NCBI GenBank assembly: GCA_001771315.1
Contig: METK01000008.1
Coordinates: 94,624 to 158,623 of the forward strand
Length of the DNA stretch: 64,000 nt
Reading direction: 5' to 3'
Source: a candidate division TM6 bacterium RIFCSPHIGHO2_12_FULL_36_22
GTDB lineage: Bacteria > Babelota > Babeliae > Babelales > UBA12409
Shown here piece by piece: positions 9,410-18,100 of the stretch (its first letter is position 1; each line of letters opens with the position of its first letter). The translations under genes and the position numbers were made by a program. The notes beneath the pieces were generated by a model. The model did no database searches. It worked only from the letters and a program-made list of their open reading frames with translations, and had not been told where the DNA came from.

Positions 9410-9676
9410 ATGAACAAAATTATACTTCCTTTTTTGGTCTTGATATTCACAAACACCTCCATCAGTTCCCATAAATATCCAATTCAAATGCCAAGGCCAA
9501 AAATACCTTTTGTAACAATATTAGAACCTAATGCCGAACACCCAATCAACATCCAAGCAATGCTTTTATGGTTTGAACAAATTCGTGAAGAGCGGGAATT
9601 CATTGAAAGAAATCGACAAGTAGATCGTCGATTAGAACAATTACATGAAGCATTACAGCAAAATATCACTCAATAA
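9410..9676 (+). CDS. Small exported protein, unknown function
   Basis: 88 residues starting at the ATG at 9410. A longer frame beginning at 9353 would run through the 3' end of RNase P RNA and is rejected. Signal peptide: MNK, hydrophobic residues 4-15, SISS cleavage region. The mature part is short, proline-rich at first (QMPRPKIP), then Glu/Arg-rich and helical (IREEREFIERNRQVDRR), perhaps a short coiled coil. No family recognised. It begins 28 bases after rnpB, so it may be co-transcribed with it. Confidence 0.6.
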   Translation: MNKIILPFLVLIFTNTSISSHKYPIQMPRPKIPFVTILEPNAEHPINIQAMLLWFEQIREEREFIERNRQVDRRLEQLHEALQQNITQ

Positions 9677-9802
9677 CACGCTTGAAGACGATATATAAAT
9701 TTACTAACAAATCTTTTAAATATAAAATGTTTGCTTTTTTTATTTCATATAGCTAATATATTAGAATGTGATTATGTAAACCTTTATTAGGAGAAAAAGT
9801 TG

Positions 9803-10432
9803 GTGAGTAAATATACTAAATTTGTAATGTCCGTATTTTTTACATTAATAATTAATACAAATTATGCTATACCAAGTCCTACAATAATGAGAAGCCCAAG
9901 CTGGATCGCTCGAAAACTTTCTGAAAAAGAAAATGCAGCAGATCTTGTTGTAAGGGCTCAAAGAGGTGAAACAGGACAGCTTGCTGCTCGATTATACGAT
10001 GCTCTTCAAAGTCCGTCATTCACACCTCAAAGACGCACAGAAATTTTAAGTTCAATTTTTGGTGAAACTCACTCAAACAGCTTTAACCCAAAAACAAAGC
10101 GCGAAGAAAAAGCACTCAAAAGTATTCTTACTACCAAACTTCAATATGAAAAAACCAAGTTCTTGAAATCTTTAACTGAACCGATGACAAGAGAAGAACA
10201 AAAGGCTACTTGGTCTAAATTGTTAACACTCGTACCAGAAATATATCTTTCTATAATTGTAGCTGAATTATCAAATGATTTTGAAGACGATGATGCACCA
10301 TGGAGTTCAGCATCTTCACAAAGTATTCCTTCTTCATCTACTATAAGTAGTCCTTCTCCGATCTTTAATTTGCAAGAAAGACCTTATGAATTTAGATCAA
10401 TCAATTCAACCGATAAAGTTCCACCTATTTGA
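9803..10432 (+). CDS. Exported protein, unknown function
   Basis: About 209 residues. Two adjacent non-ATG starts are possible: TTG at 9800 and GTG at 9803. AGGAGA at 9789-9794 gives better spacing (8 bases) to the GTG. The signal peptide runs to about residue 22 (NTNYA). The middle is charged and helical (Arg/Glu-rich, about 35-150), and the C-terminal 50 residues are Ser/Pro-rich low complexity after an acidic EDDDAPW stretch. No family recognised. It lies in a cluster of small exported genes. Confidence 0.6.
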   Translation: MSKYTKFVMSVFFTLIINTNYAIPSPTIMRSPSWIARKLSEKENAADLVVRAQRGETGQLAARLYDALQSPSFTPQRRTEILSSIFGETHSNSFNPKTKREEKALKSILTTKLQYEKTKFLKSLTEPMTREEQKATWSKLLTLVPEIYLSIIVAELSNDFEDDDAPWSSASSQSIPSSSTISSPSPIFNLQERPYEFRSINSTDKVPPI

Positions 10433-10473
10433 TAGTATTACAAAAATTTGCCTATATATTCTTTTGCTAACAA

Positions 10474-10502
10474 ATGACAAAAAGTAACAAATAGCGTATA
10501 AT
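10474..10502 (+). promoter_or_regulatory. Sigma-70-like promoter giving a leaderless PASTA mRNA
   Basis: ATGACA (10474-10479) and TATAAT (10497-10502) are separated by exactly 17 bases. Transcription should begin about 7 bases past the -10 box, at 10509-10510, which is the ATG I chose for the PASTA gene. The alternative ATG at 10501 overlaps the -10 box itself. Confidence 0.75.
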
Positions 10503-10509
10503 GATACCC

Positions 10510-11211
10510 ATGAAGATTGAAAAATTTTTGTGGGTTACGCCATTCCTTTTTTTTGTATTTGGTTATTGGTTCATGGGCAAAGTATTTTCTATTAAAACCA
10601 TAGAAGTTCCCCGCGTTGTTGGATTACCAATTCATGAAGGAATTAAAGAACTCTCAGCCAAAAAACTTAATGTAAGAATACTTGCTGAAAAGGAAGATGC
10701 CGAACTTCCTGTCGGTACTATTTTACGACAAACTCCAAGTCCTTTAGACCGAGTCAAACCAAACTATTCAATCTTTCTTGTAACATCAAAAAAACCTCCT
10801 GTATTAACCACACCAGATCTATGCAATAAAAATTTAGAAACATGCATAATGCTGCTAAACAAAAATAAAATAAAGTACGAAATATTCTCGGTTAACTCTC
10901 CAATGCCAGCCAATACATGTGTATGCCAAAGCCCGCAAGCAGGGGAACCTTTGCGTTCAAAAAAAATTACGTTATATATTAGTAGCCCGAAAAACAACAT
11001 GCATATATTCCCTAATTGTCTTAGAGAAAATCTTGTTGATGTGATTGAGTTTTGTAAAATGTACCAACTTACTCCAAATATTCGCTATGCAGAAGGCCAA
11101 CCACAATACGCTATACATCATTATGTCGTTGTAGAACAAAAACCTCTACCTGGAACATTAGTAGATCTATCCCAACCTTGCGCAATACAATTACTTGCTA
11201 AACGGAAATAA
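10510..11211 (+). CDS. Membrane-anchored PASTA-domain protein
   Basis: 233 residues. One N-terminal membrane helix (about 7-24) is followed by three PASTA repeats: the first begins VPRVVGLPIHEGIKEL, the second TPDLCNKNLETCIMLL, the third FPNCLRENLVDVIEF. Each ends with the usual Q-x-P-x-x-G turn (RQTPSP, CQSPQAGEP, EQKPLPGT). PASTA domains bind muropeptides or lipid II outside the membrane, but there is no kinase or PBP domain here. So it is a stand-alone PASTA protein, perhaps a cell-wall sensor or scaffold. The start is set by the promoter geometry. It ends 14 bases inside the convergent gpsA. Confidence 0.85.
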   Translation: MKIEKFLWVTPFLFFVFGYWFMGKVFSIKTIEVPRVVGLPIHEGIKELSAKKLNVRILAEKEDAELPVGTILRQTPSPLDRVKPNYSIFLVTSKKPPVLTTPDLCNKNLETCIMLLNKNKIKYEIFSVNSPMPANTCVCQSPQAGEPLRSKKITLYISSPKNNMHIFPNCLRENLVDVIEFCKMYQLTPNIRYAEGQPQYAIHHYVVVEQKPLPGTLVDLSQPCAIQLLAKRK

Positions 11212-12172
11212 GTTTTTGTAAAAGAGTATCAAAGTTCATACCTTCAAATACCACTTTATAGAGTCCTGCACAGATTGGTGCAGTGAGATTATTATCAGTA
11301 ATAATATTGTTGAGAGATTTGAGTGTATTAATACCTTCTGGAGTATAGCCAGTGCGTTGTAAAATAGACTCAAGTGATTCTCCCTTGCCAAGCGCAGCTC
11401 CAACTTCAAAATTTCTACTACCAGTTCCCGTTGCACATAAAATAAGATCTCCAAGACCAGACAATCCATATAATGTTAATGCTTGTGCACCAAAATATTC
11501 CGCAATAGATACAATCTCAGCAAACCCGCGTGTCAAAAACCATGCTTGTGTATTGTCACAACAATTCGTACTTTTAAGCATTCCAACACCCAAAGTAACA
11601 ACATTTTTCAATGCACCGCCAATCTGAACACCTAATGGATCATTGGATAAATATGGTAAACAATAAGTATTCACCATTAATTGCTTCAATTGTTGTGCTA
11701 ACAATTGATTCTCACTTGCCAATACGATACCAGTAATTTTTTGCTCAACAAGTTCTCGGGCTAAGCTAGGTCCTCCCAATACAACACAATTAGCCATGTC
11801 ATCAAAGACATCTTGAATCATCTGCGATGGATACAATAATGTATCATTTTCAATTCCCTTACTAAGAACTACCCAATTTTGAGTATCTACATAGTATGGT
11901 TTTGCTTCTTGAAGCACTGAACGCAAGTACACTACTGGTACCGCTTCAAAAATCCAATCTGCATCCTTGAGCACAAACTCAATATCATTCGATGCCTTAA
12001 TTTGAGGAGATAAAAAAATGCCCGGCATATAGCGACTATTAGTATGCTTGGTATTGATCTCTTGCACTAATGCAGAATCATGACACCAGAGATTAACATC
12101 ATAGCCATTAGCTGCTAAAACTGTACTGACTGCTGTGCCCCATGAACCTTCGCCTAGAACGGTAATTTTCAT
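11198..12172 (-). CDS. gpsA: Glycerol-3-phosphate dehydrogenase [NAD(P)+]
   Basis: Reduces dihydroxyacetone phosphate to sn-glycerol-3-phosphate, the backbone for phospholipids. The N-terminal Rossmann motif GEGSWGTAVSTVLAANG is clear, as are LSKGIE, VLGGPSLARE, a central GGALKNVVTLGVGM with the catalytic Lys, and the GLSGLGDLILCATGTGSRN block. 324 residues from the ATG at 12172, the usual length. That start leaves one base after the uppS stop. The longer frame would add ten residues inside uppS. Likely co-transcribed with uppS, so envelope-lipid precursor genes sit together. Confidence 0.95.
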   Translation of the reverse strand: MKITVLGEGSWGTAVSTVLAANGYDVNLWCHDSALVQEINTKHTNSRYMPGIFLSPQIKASNDIEFVLKDADWIFEAVPVVYLRSVLQEAKPYYVDTQNWVVLSKGIENDTLLYPSQMIQDVFDDMANCVVLGGPSLARELVEQKITGIVLASENQLLAQQLKQLMVNTYCLPYLSNDPLGVQIGGALKNVVTLGVGMLKSTNCCDNTQAWFLTRGFAEIVSIAEYFGAQALTLYGLSGLGDLILCATGTGSRNFEVGAALGKGESLESILQRTGYTPEGINTLKSLNNIITDNNLTAPICAGLYKVVFEGMNFDTLLQKLISV

Positions 12173-12173
12173 A

Positions 12174-12863
12174 CTATTTTCCAAAGTTTCGCTTACCACC
12201 ATTAAATTCTACAATAATTTGATCAATGTGCTCTGGCGTCAAATCTGGCCATAAGACATCTAGGAAATATAATTGACTGTATGCTACATAAAAAAGTAAA
12301 AAATTACTCAAACGCGCACAATCGCCGGTACGAATAACAATTTCCGGATCTGGAATATTACCCATCCAGAGATAATTTTTCATTGTTTCAATACTAAGCT
12401 GAGAAACATCAAGCTCTCCTGCTTGCGCAGCTTGAACACATCGTTGCACACCAGCAACTATCTCTTGTTGACCACCATAACAAAATAAAAGATTCAATGT
12501 GAGGTTCGTATTATGAGCTGTTTGCTCTTCTACACGATTACACATCTGAATAACACTCTCCGGAAATAGATCTCGTTGACCTACAAACCTAATCTTGATG
12601 CCTTTGGCATTATATTCCGGCACTTCCAATTCAGCTTGTTGTGCAATAACTGAAAAGAGATACTTTTTTTCTTCAGCAGATCGCTTAAAATTTTCTATAG
12701 AAAAAAGATAAAGCGTTAGATATTCAATATTTTTTTCCAAGCAATAATTAACGACCTTTTTGACCGTTTTAACCCCTTCGCTGTGGCCATCCCATGGCAT
12801 GCGATTTTGTTGTTTTGCCCACCGACGATTGCCATCCATTATACATGCCAGATGCTTAATCAT
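12174..12863 (-). CDS. uppS: Undecaprenyl diphosphate synthase
   Basis: cis-Prenyltransferase that makes the C55 carrier for peptidoglycan precursors. The signature CIMDGNRRWA at the N-terminus contains the catalytic Asp, LYLFSIENFKR follows, and PDPEIVIRTGD...RLSNFLL...YSQLYF near residues 170-200 forms the isopentenyl-diphosphate site. 229 residues is standard. It lies between a membrane gene (17 bases upstream) and gpsA (1 base downstream) in one minus-strand operon. Confidence 0.95.
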   Translation of the reverse strand: MIKHLACIMDGNRRWAKQQNRMPWDGHSEGVKTVKKVVNYCLEKNIEYLTLYLFSIENFKRSAEEKKYLFSVIAQQAELEVPEYNAKGIKIRFVGQRDLFPESVIQMCNRVEEQTAHNTNLTLNLLFCYGGQQEIVAGVQRCVQAAQAGELDVSQLSIETMKNYLWMGNIPDPEIVIRTGDCARLSNFLLFYVAYSQLYFLDVLWPDLTPEHIDQIIVEFNGGKRNFGK

Positions 12864-12880
12864 AGAGTTTTACCTAAAAA

Positions 12881-13537
12881 TTATGATTGATAAGATCCAA
12901 CTAAGTTGAGATTAGCAATGCGTTTTGTTACCCACTGTATTGCATAGTAGACAATCATAATACCACAGGCAAATAATAATCGTTCTACAAGTACTACAGG
13001 TATAATTGATATCCATAAACCTGCTGCCATAGGCATCGTATAAAGGTGAATCAGTGACCCAATTGCATGAGCAGCAAATGTGCTACGTAAAGCCCTAACA
13101 AATAAACCTGTAAAAAAGAGATTAGCGAGCATTGGAATAATCCATAATAAAGCATATATCCATGCTTGACCACCTATTGGATTGAAAATAAAGGCTCCCA
13201 TTGTTGCTATAAAGAAGGCTGTAATAAGCCATTTAGAACGTGGTGCAAAGAAGGCTGCTGCAATAAATAGTGGAATATGGTATAATAATAACAAGTTTAT
13301 TGGTTGTGTCATGAAATATGACATAAATATAGCTTTTAGAGCTATAAACAATCCAAATACCCATAAAGTCCTTGGGTTGTTACCAAATAGGGGAGCTACC
13401 ATACTCCCAGCAGAAAAAAACATGGTCTGCGAACCAATAATCATAGAACATTTGATCTGCTTGGCTAATTCAAAGCCAAGACAAGTTGATATGGTTTGTG
13501 CTATTGAATGCAGTATATAAACATTATTTTTTTTCAT
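12881..13537 (-). CDS. Polytopic membrane protein, ECF S-component-like topology
   Basis: 218 residues with about six hydrophobic helices and short loops. The start is supported by AAGGTAA 6-7 bases upstream. The arrangement (SAGSMVAPLFG early, a conserved-looking HAIGSLIHLYTMP in the fifth loop) recalls small substrate-binding membrane components of energy-coupling-factor transporters. I see no diagnostic motif and no ATPase partner in the window, so this is only a suggestion. First gene of the run that continues into uppS and gpsA. Confidence 0.55.
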   Translation of the reverse strand: MKKNNVYILHSIAQTISTCLGFELAKQIKCSMIIGSQTMFFSAGSMVAPLFGNNPRTLWVFGLFIALKAIFMSYFMTQPINLLLLYHIPLFIAAAFFAPRSKWLITAFFIATMGAFIFNPIGGQAWIYALLWIIPMLANLFFTGLFVRALRSTFAAHAIGSLIHLYTMPMAAGLWISIIPVVLVERLLFACGIMIVYYAIQWVTKRIANLNLVGSYQS

Positions 13538-13652
13538 AATATTACCTTATGTCCTCTTAATTAGGTATACTTTTTCTTAGAATCCTTTTTGGATCATAGC
13601 TTGTTAACTTTTTTGGGGATATGTCTAGTATTATACACGAAAAGGGACAATC

Positions 13653-14324
13653 ATGAAATACAAAGCTATAATCTTCGATATGGACGGTACCATCGTTGAT
13701 ACCGAACAAATCTGGACAAAAGCAACCAATGACCTATTAGCAAAGCGTGGCGTTGCTTATTGTGAAGATTTTAAAAAAGAACACGACAAAAAAATTGTTG
13801 GACTTTCCCTACATAAAAGTTGTCAAATTCTTAAAGATATAGCCAATCTGGATGATGATGTAGAACAGCTCATCCATGAAATGAAAACACTTACTGATGC
13901 AAAATATGAAGAAGATATTAAATTTATTGAGGGGTTCACAGAATTTCACTCAATCGCTCAACAATATGGTTTAAAAAATGCTTTAGCAACAAATGCTATA
14001 GATAGCACTGTTGCTATAACAAAGCGTAAACTCAATTTAGAAAAATATTTTGGCGAACATATTTATAACATCTCTCATGTTAATAACGTCTGTAAACCAG
14101 ATCCAGCATTATACTTACATGCCGCAAGCCAACTTAAAATAGACCCAATAGAATGTATCGCTATTGAAGATTCTCCAACAGGCGTCAAGGCAGCTCGTGG
14201 TGCCGGTATGTTCTGTATAGGTATTAATACAGCTAAAAAACCAGAACAATTAGAAGAATCTAACAAAATAATCAATAGATATTGTGAACTCGATCTACAG
14301 GAGCTTTTGCACCCAAAAAAATAA
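13653..14324 (+). CDS. HAD-family phosphatase, phosphoglucomutase-like subgroup
   Basis: 223 residues with the canonical motifs. Motif I is FDMDGTIVDTE (nucleophile Asp and acid/base Asp), motif II is ALATNA, motif III is the Lys in CKPDPALYL, and motif IV is AIEDSPTGVKAARGAGM. The all-helical cap between motifs I and II is that of the beta-phosphoglucomutase/phosphoglycolate phosphatase group. The substrate cannot be read from the sequence. It heads a same-strand run of three HAD-like paralogues (gaps of 17, 15 and 2 bases) that, unlike it, lack the second motif-I Asp. A possible -10 box (TATTAT, 13629-13634) lies upstream, and an AAAGGGA ribosome site precedes the ATG. Confidence 0.88.
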   Translation: MKYKAIIFDMDGTIVDTEQIWTKATNDLLAKRGVAYCEDFKKEHDKKIVGLSLHKSCQILKDIANLDDDVEQLIHEMKTLTDAKYEEDIKFIEGFTEFHSIAQQYGLKNALATNAIDSTVAITKRKLNLEKYFGEHIYNISHVNNVCKPDPALYLHAASQLKIDPIECIAIEDSPTGVKAARGAGMFCIGINTAKKPEQLEESNKIINRYCELDLQELLHPKK

Positions 14325-14341
14325 ATTCTATATCATGAGGT

Positions 14342-15133
14342 ATGATGAATATTATAAAAAAACTGACAATATTAATACTAATTGGCTTAGGATTATTTTT
14401 TATCATAAACCATTTTGAATTTAATAGTCTATTCGCAGCAGAAGATCTTGTATTTGAACATCCAATCATTGATACAAACAATATCAAATGTCCCGCAACT
14501 TCAACTCCATATACCCCTGAAAATACAGTGTTTTTGGTTGATTTTCACAGAGTTATCGCACAACTAGATATACAAGAAGCTCTTAAAAATTTTCATGCAC
14601 ATCCACAAAAATTCAAAACAAGCATACGTCTTGTATCATATCTTTATAAAAAAGCTGTAGGTTTTAAAAATGATGAAGAAAGCATTTTAGAGCATTATCT
14701 CAATCATGCAGACTGTAATCAACAATGTAGAGAATCTAACATCCTTCTGATTAACTCATATAAACTTGATTCTGATACCGTACATCTCTTAGAAAGTCTC
14801 AGGGATGCTGGGTATAAGCTTATTTTTTTCTCTGACATGCTACCAGAAACGCTTGCTATACAACAACAACGACATCCTGAACTCTTTAAGTTGTTCTACG
14901 CAATTAATATTAGAGAACCAAAAAATAAGTTCGCATCTAAACTTAAAGCCTTTCGTTTTATTCATTTGAAAGAAACCCTACCTCAGGAACTTGGTTTCAC
15001 ACCCCAACATTATATTTTTTTGGACGATAAAAAAGGCAATATAAAAGAAGCTTATAAAGCCGGTATTTGCAGTATTCTATTTACTAACGCAGCACGAACG
15101 GCAATCATTCTTAACAAGTTTGCAATTCTATAA
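14342..15133 (+). CDS. Exported or anchored HAD-like protein, D-x-H motif I (copy 1)
   Basis: 263 residues with an N-terminal hydrophobic helix (about 9-24) that is either a signal peptide or an anchor. The HAD framework follows: motif I is FLVDFHRV (D67, H69), motif II is LIFFSDM, a Lys lies in the NKFASKLK region, and motif IV is YIFLDDKKGN. In ordinary HAD phosphatases the residue two after the nucleophile is Asp, which acts as general acid/base; here it is His. The next two genes share this change and the surrounding pattern, so it is not a random error. Function unknown; a phosphatase-like or non-catalytic role outside the cytoplasm is inference. Confidence 0.7.
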   Translation: MMNIIKKLTILILIGLGLFFIINHFEFNSLFAAEDLVFEHPIIDTNNIKCPATSTPYTPENTVFLVDFHRVIAQLDIQEALKNFHAHPQKFKTSIRLVSYLYKKAVGFKNDEESILEHYLNHADCNQQCRESNILLINSYKLDSDTVHLLESLRDAGYKLIFFSDMLPETLAIQQQRHPELFKLFYAINIREPKNKFASKLKAFRFIHLKETLPQELGFTPQHYIFLDDKKGNIKEAYKAGICSILFTNAARTAIILNKFAIL

Positions 15134-15148
15134 CTGATAAGGAAAAAA

Positions 15149-15901
15149 ATGAGAGTAATTAAAAATATTATTCTAGCTATCTTTTTAGGTATGTCTGCTA
15201 TTACAATTTTACCCAAATCAAATAGCCAACTAGAAGAGCTCCGCTCATGTCTAAAATTAGAGCAAGGAAGCCAAGTAACGCCTAACAATACGGTATTTCT
15301 TGTAGATTTTCATAATGTTTTTGCCTTTACTGATTGGTCAAATGTTTGGAATACATTCTGGTATCATCCAGATAAGTTCAAAAGAATCTTTAGAACCGCA
15401 AGCTATTATATTCAAAAGCCTTTCCATACCAAACCTGTACAAGAATTCAATCTTCTACAATATCTTAATAGTGGATCTAATAATCGATCGTACCAAGCTG
15501 CGAATCTTTTACTCGTTAATTCATTTAAAATGGATCCACCAGCTATACAATTATTAAAAAAAATAAAAGATAATGGCTATAAACTTATCCTCTTTTCTAA
15601 TACACCTGAAACAAGCATTGAGTGGCAAGCAAAAGCACATCCTGAGCTTTTTGCCCTCTTTGATGCGCAATGGTATCGTAGAATTGCCAATAGAAATCTA
15701 ACTAAAAAGCATGCAGAGTCGTTCGATCAGGTTAAAGAGCTTGCGACAACTACTTTAGGACACCAACCTGAACACTATATTTTCATTGATGATACACATG
15801 GCAATATTAAGCGTGCTGCTAATGTCGGAATCTGTGGTATACTGTTTAAAAGTATAAACCAAACAAATGATATACTCAGTAACTTAGGTATTCTTCAGTA
15901 A
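15149..15901 (+). CDS. Exported HAD-like protein, D-x-H motif I (copy 2)
   Basis: 250 residues, with a signal peptide ending near residue 22-26 (AITILPKSNS). It is paralogous to the preceding gene throughout: TVFLVDFHNV (D53, H55), an HPDKFKR segment matching HPQKFKT of copy 1, NGYKLILFSN as motif II, AHPELFALF, and EHYIFIDDTHGNIKRAANVGICGILF as motif IV and the C-terminal strand. The first motif again reads D-x-H. AAGGAA lies 7 bases before the ATG. It begins 15 bases after copy 1, so a tandem duplication within one transcript is likely. Confidence 0.7.
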   Translation: MRVIKNIILAIFLGMSAITILPKSNSQLEELRSCLKLEQGSQVTPNNTVFLVDFHNVFAFTDWSNVWNTFWYHPDKFKRIFRTASYYIQKPFHTKPVQEFNLLQYLNSGSNNRSYQAANLLLVNSFKMDPPAIQLLKKIKDNGYKLILFSNTPETSIEWQAKAHPELFALFDAQWYRRIANRNLTKKHAESFDQVKELATTTLGHQPEHYIFIDDTHGNIKRAANVGICGILFKSINQTNDILSNLGILQ

Positions 15902-15903
15902 AA

Positions 15904-16569
15904 ATGTTTAGTAAATTCTATACTCAAACTACCTGTCTCCCGGCAAAAAAGATAAACAATCCGATCTTTGTCTTTGATCTTCATGGTGTAATTTTCAAAC
16001 TTGATAAATATCAGGTAATACAAGAATTTCTTAAGGCACCTGCCAAAAAAAATATTTTTATTGCATGCCTTAATCCATACTTCCTCTACATTGCAATCCG
16101 CTGGTGGTTGACAAGTCAAGTACTTGAAGCATTTATTGTGCGCATGATGGACAAATTTCCTATTATAAACCCCAATCGACAAGCTGCTCTACAAGTCGCT
16201 AATGCACTCAAACCTATAGAAAATACTGTGGAGCTCATCAAAATTTTGCATGGCCGTGATCATCAAATCTATATTTTTTCCAATATTGGTTCTGAATCTT
16301 TAGATATTATTGCTGCTAAATTTCCTGGAATTTTCTCTCTTTTTAACGGTATCATTGGATCAACCAAGGAAGATAATTACATTGCTAAACCAGATAAACA
16401 AGCCTTTGAAAAGTTTTTTAACAAATTTCAGCTAAATCCCAAACAGATTATTTTCATTGATGATAAACCAAAAAATCTTAAAATTGCCAAAGAATTTAGT
16501 ATGAATACAATACAATTTTCTCAAAAAAGTACGGCTATTCATCAAATAAAAAAGCAAATATCTTTATAA
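15904..16569 (+). CDS. Cytoplasmic HAD-like protein, D-x-H motif I (copy 3)
   Basis: 221 residues without a signal peptide. The HAD motifs are FVFDLHGVIF (D25, H27), IYIFSNI (motif II), YIAKPDKQAFEKF (motif III Lys-Pro) and IIFIDDKPKN (motif IV). It shares the D-x-H first motif with the two preceding exported copies but is more divergent and closer to ordinary HAD proteins in motif III. It starts 2 bases after copy 2, so expression is probably coupled. It may be the ancestral-type member of the trio; the substrate is unknown. Confidence 0.7.
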   Translation: MFSKFYTQTTCLPAKKINNPIFVFDLHGVIFKLDKYQVIQEFLKAPAKKNIFIACLNPYFLYIAIRWWLTSQVLEAFIVRMMDKFPIINPNRQAALQVANALKPIENTVELIKILHGRDHQIYIFSNIGSESLDIIAAKFPGIFSLFNGIIGSTKEDNYIAKPDKQAFEKFFNKFQLNPKQIIFIDDKPKNLKIAKEFSMNTIQFSQKSTAIHQIKKQISL

Positions 16570-16624
16570 TCATTGCCTATTATTGTTATTATTTACTATG
16601 CTTGGAATAAAATAGGGGGTAATT

Positions 16625-17254
16625 ATGAAAATTAATAATCTATTTCTTTATCTAATATTGTCATCTTGCTTTATAGAAACTAGTCGTACTGAGGATTTTG
16701 ATTTTAGTAAAACTATCAATCAAGAAAGTGACTTTTCACTTGAAGTCACGAGTGGTGTAAGCAAATGTACTACACTAACTTTTGATCCAGAAGATACAAG
16801 TCCAGGATATCTTTATAACGTCTATCGCTATCGCGATGGAGAAATTATTCAAATTGGAAGTACAATATCTGCTAAAAAACATACCATTTATAATAACCCT
16901 ACAATTCATCCAAAAAATACTGAAAATTTTAAACTCACTGGTGATTCAAAAACCAACATACAAATGGGTGATATAATCATCTTGGATGGCTGGAAGGAGC
17001 CAGATTCACATGAAGGAGAAACTAATCATTATACAAGCGATACAACTCGACAACAATTTTGTTTTCATATTAGAACATTACCAAAAAAATGTGTCTTATA
17101 TATCAGTGAACAAGGAGTCACGGATGTACCTAGCATAGAACTTACAGCTGGTTTTAACTTTACCACAGGCTTAACCGATTGTAGTCCAGCACAATATAAA
17201 GCATTACAAGAATTTCTTAAAAAACAAAATGAGAAACCAACAAAAAAATCGTAA
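16625..17254 (+). CDS. Exported protein, probably beta-rich, unknown function
   Basis: 209 residues. Signal peptide MKINNLFLYLILSSCFIETSRT, with AGGGGGT a good ribosome site 5 bases before the ATG. The mature part alternates polar and aromatic residues, suggesting a beta fold (YLYNVYRYRDGEIIQIGS; VLYISEQG), with three cysteines that could pair in the periplasm. It ends just before a strong two-way terminator. I do not recognise it. It may belong to the HAD transcript (55-base gap) or have its own promoter. Confidence 0.6.
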   Translation: MKINNLFLYLILSSCFIETSRTEDFDFSKTINQESDFSLEVTSGVSKCTTLTFDPEDTSPGYLYNVYRYRDGEIIQIGSTISAKKHTIYNNPTIHPKNTENFKLTGDSKTNIQMGDIIILDGWKEPDSHEGETNHYTSDTTRQQFCFHIRTLPKKCVLYISEQGVTDVPSIELTAGFNFTTGLTDCSPAQYKALQEFLKKQNEKPTKKS

Positions 17255-17257
17255 AAT

Positions 17258-17294
17258 AAAAAAAGAGCTAGGAAAATTTCCTAGCTCTTTTTTT
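17258..17294. terminator. Bidirectional intrinsic terminator
   Basis: A long near-perfect palindrome: AAAGAGCTAGGAAA, one A, then TTTCCTAGCTCTTT, with A-runs on the left and T-runs on the right, so it works in both directions. It separates the plus-strand gene ending at 17254 from the minus-strand gene ending at 17319. Confidence 0.9.
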
Positions 17295-17318
17295 CAATAA
17301 AATATTATTTTAAAACTT

Positions 17319-18014
17319 TTATAAAGTCTCTACAGCCTTTTCTTCCATGGCTACTACTGTATCTACTACTTCAACTGGTGCACGCTCAACTTCATCAAGA
17401 GATGATAACAATGCTGAAATTGTAAGTGTCTCATCTTCCGGATTAACATTTTTACGATCAGCAAAGTCAATAATTCGTGTCAAAATGAGTTTCCAATTTT
17501 CTGGGGTATATTCATCAGCATTTACACGAATTGTAAATTGGACTTGATCATTGGCTTGAGCAATCGATGGAAAATCAATATCTTCTTTTTTAGTTCTTTT
17601 GATTCCTTGATCTTGCTCAAGTTTCTCTTGTGATAATACCAACTGACCGTTATGTGGCATTGAACTATCCGTTTTAGTAATTAAACCAAGTAAATCTGCA
17701 AAATGTGGTGACGGCTCTGTTTGGGCTGTTTCAAACATGGATTCCAAATGATTTTTCCAGACTGTTGCATCTGTATTTTCCTTTTTTAACCATGAGCAGG
17801 AAATAATAATGCCTTTTGATTTACATAGTGCATCAATATTTTCATAACTTAAAGCACTTTGTTCTAGTGGTGTTTGCTCAGTTGTGACCACCGGCTCCAC
17901 CGCTTGTACTTCAACAGGCGTATCACAAAGAACTTCTTCTTCTGCACATACATTATAAGCACCAGAACTTAATAAAAGCGCTAAAGAAAGCGTAGTAATT
18001 TTTTTGGTAACCAT
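17319..18014 (-). CDS. Exported acidic protein, unknown function
   Basis: 231 residues from the ATG at 18014, chosen because AAAGGAGAT lies 6 bases before it and the signal peptide (MVTKK, hydrophobic core, NVCA) begins there. A longer frame would add 14 residues with no role. The mature protein is acidic (Glu/Asp-rich ends: AEEEVLCDTPVEVQ near the start, VVDTVVAMEEKAVE at the end), with a globular middle (about 50-200). No family recognised. It shares the two-way terminator with the convergent exported gene. Confidence 0.65.
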   Translation of the reverse strand: MVTKKITTLSLALLLSSGAYNVCAEEEVLCDTPVEVQAVEPVVTTEQTPLEQSALSYENIDALCKSKGIIISCSWLKKENTDATVWKNHLESMFETAQTEPSPHFADLLGLITKTDSSMPHNGQLVLSQEKLEQDQGIKRTKKEDIDFPSIAQANDQVQFTIRVNADEYTPENWKLILTRIIDFADRKNVNPEDETLTISALLSSLDEVERAPVEVVDTVVAMEEKAVETL

Positions 18015-18100
18015 TTTTAGATCTCCTTTAAATGAATAAAACAGTTGCATCATCATGATTCAAAATTAACGCATTTTAGTCTAGCTGTCAAAGACACCAA

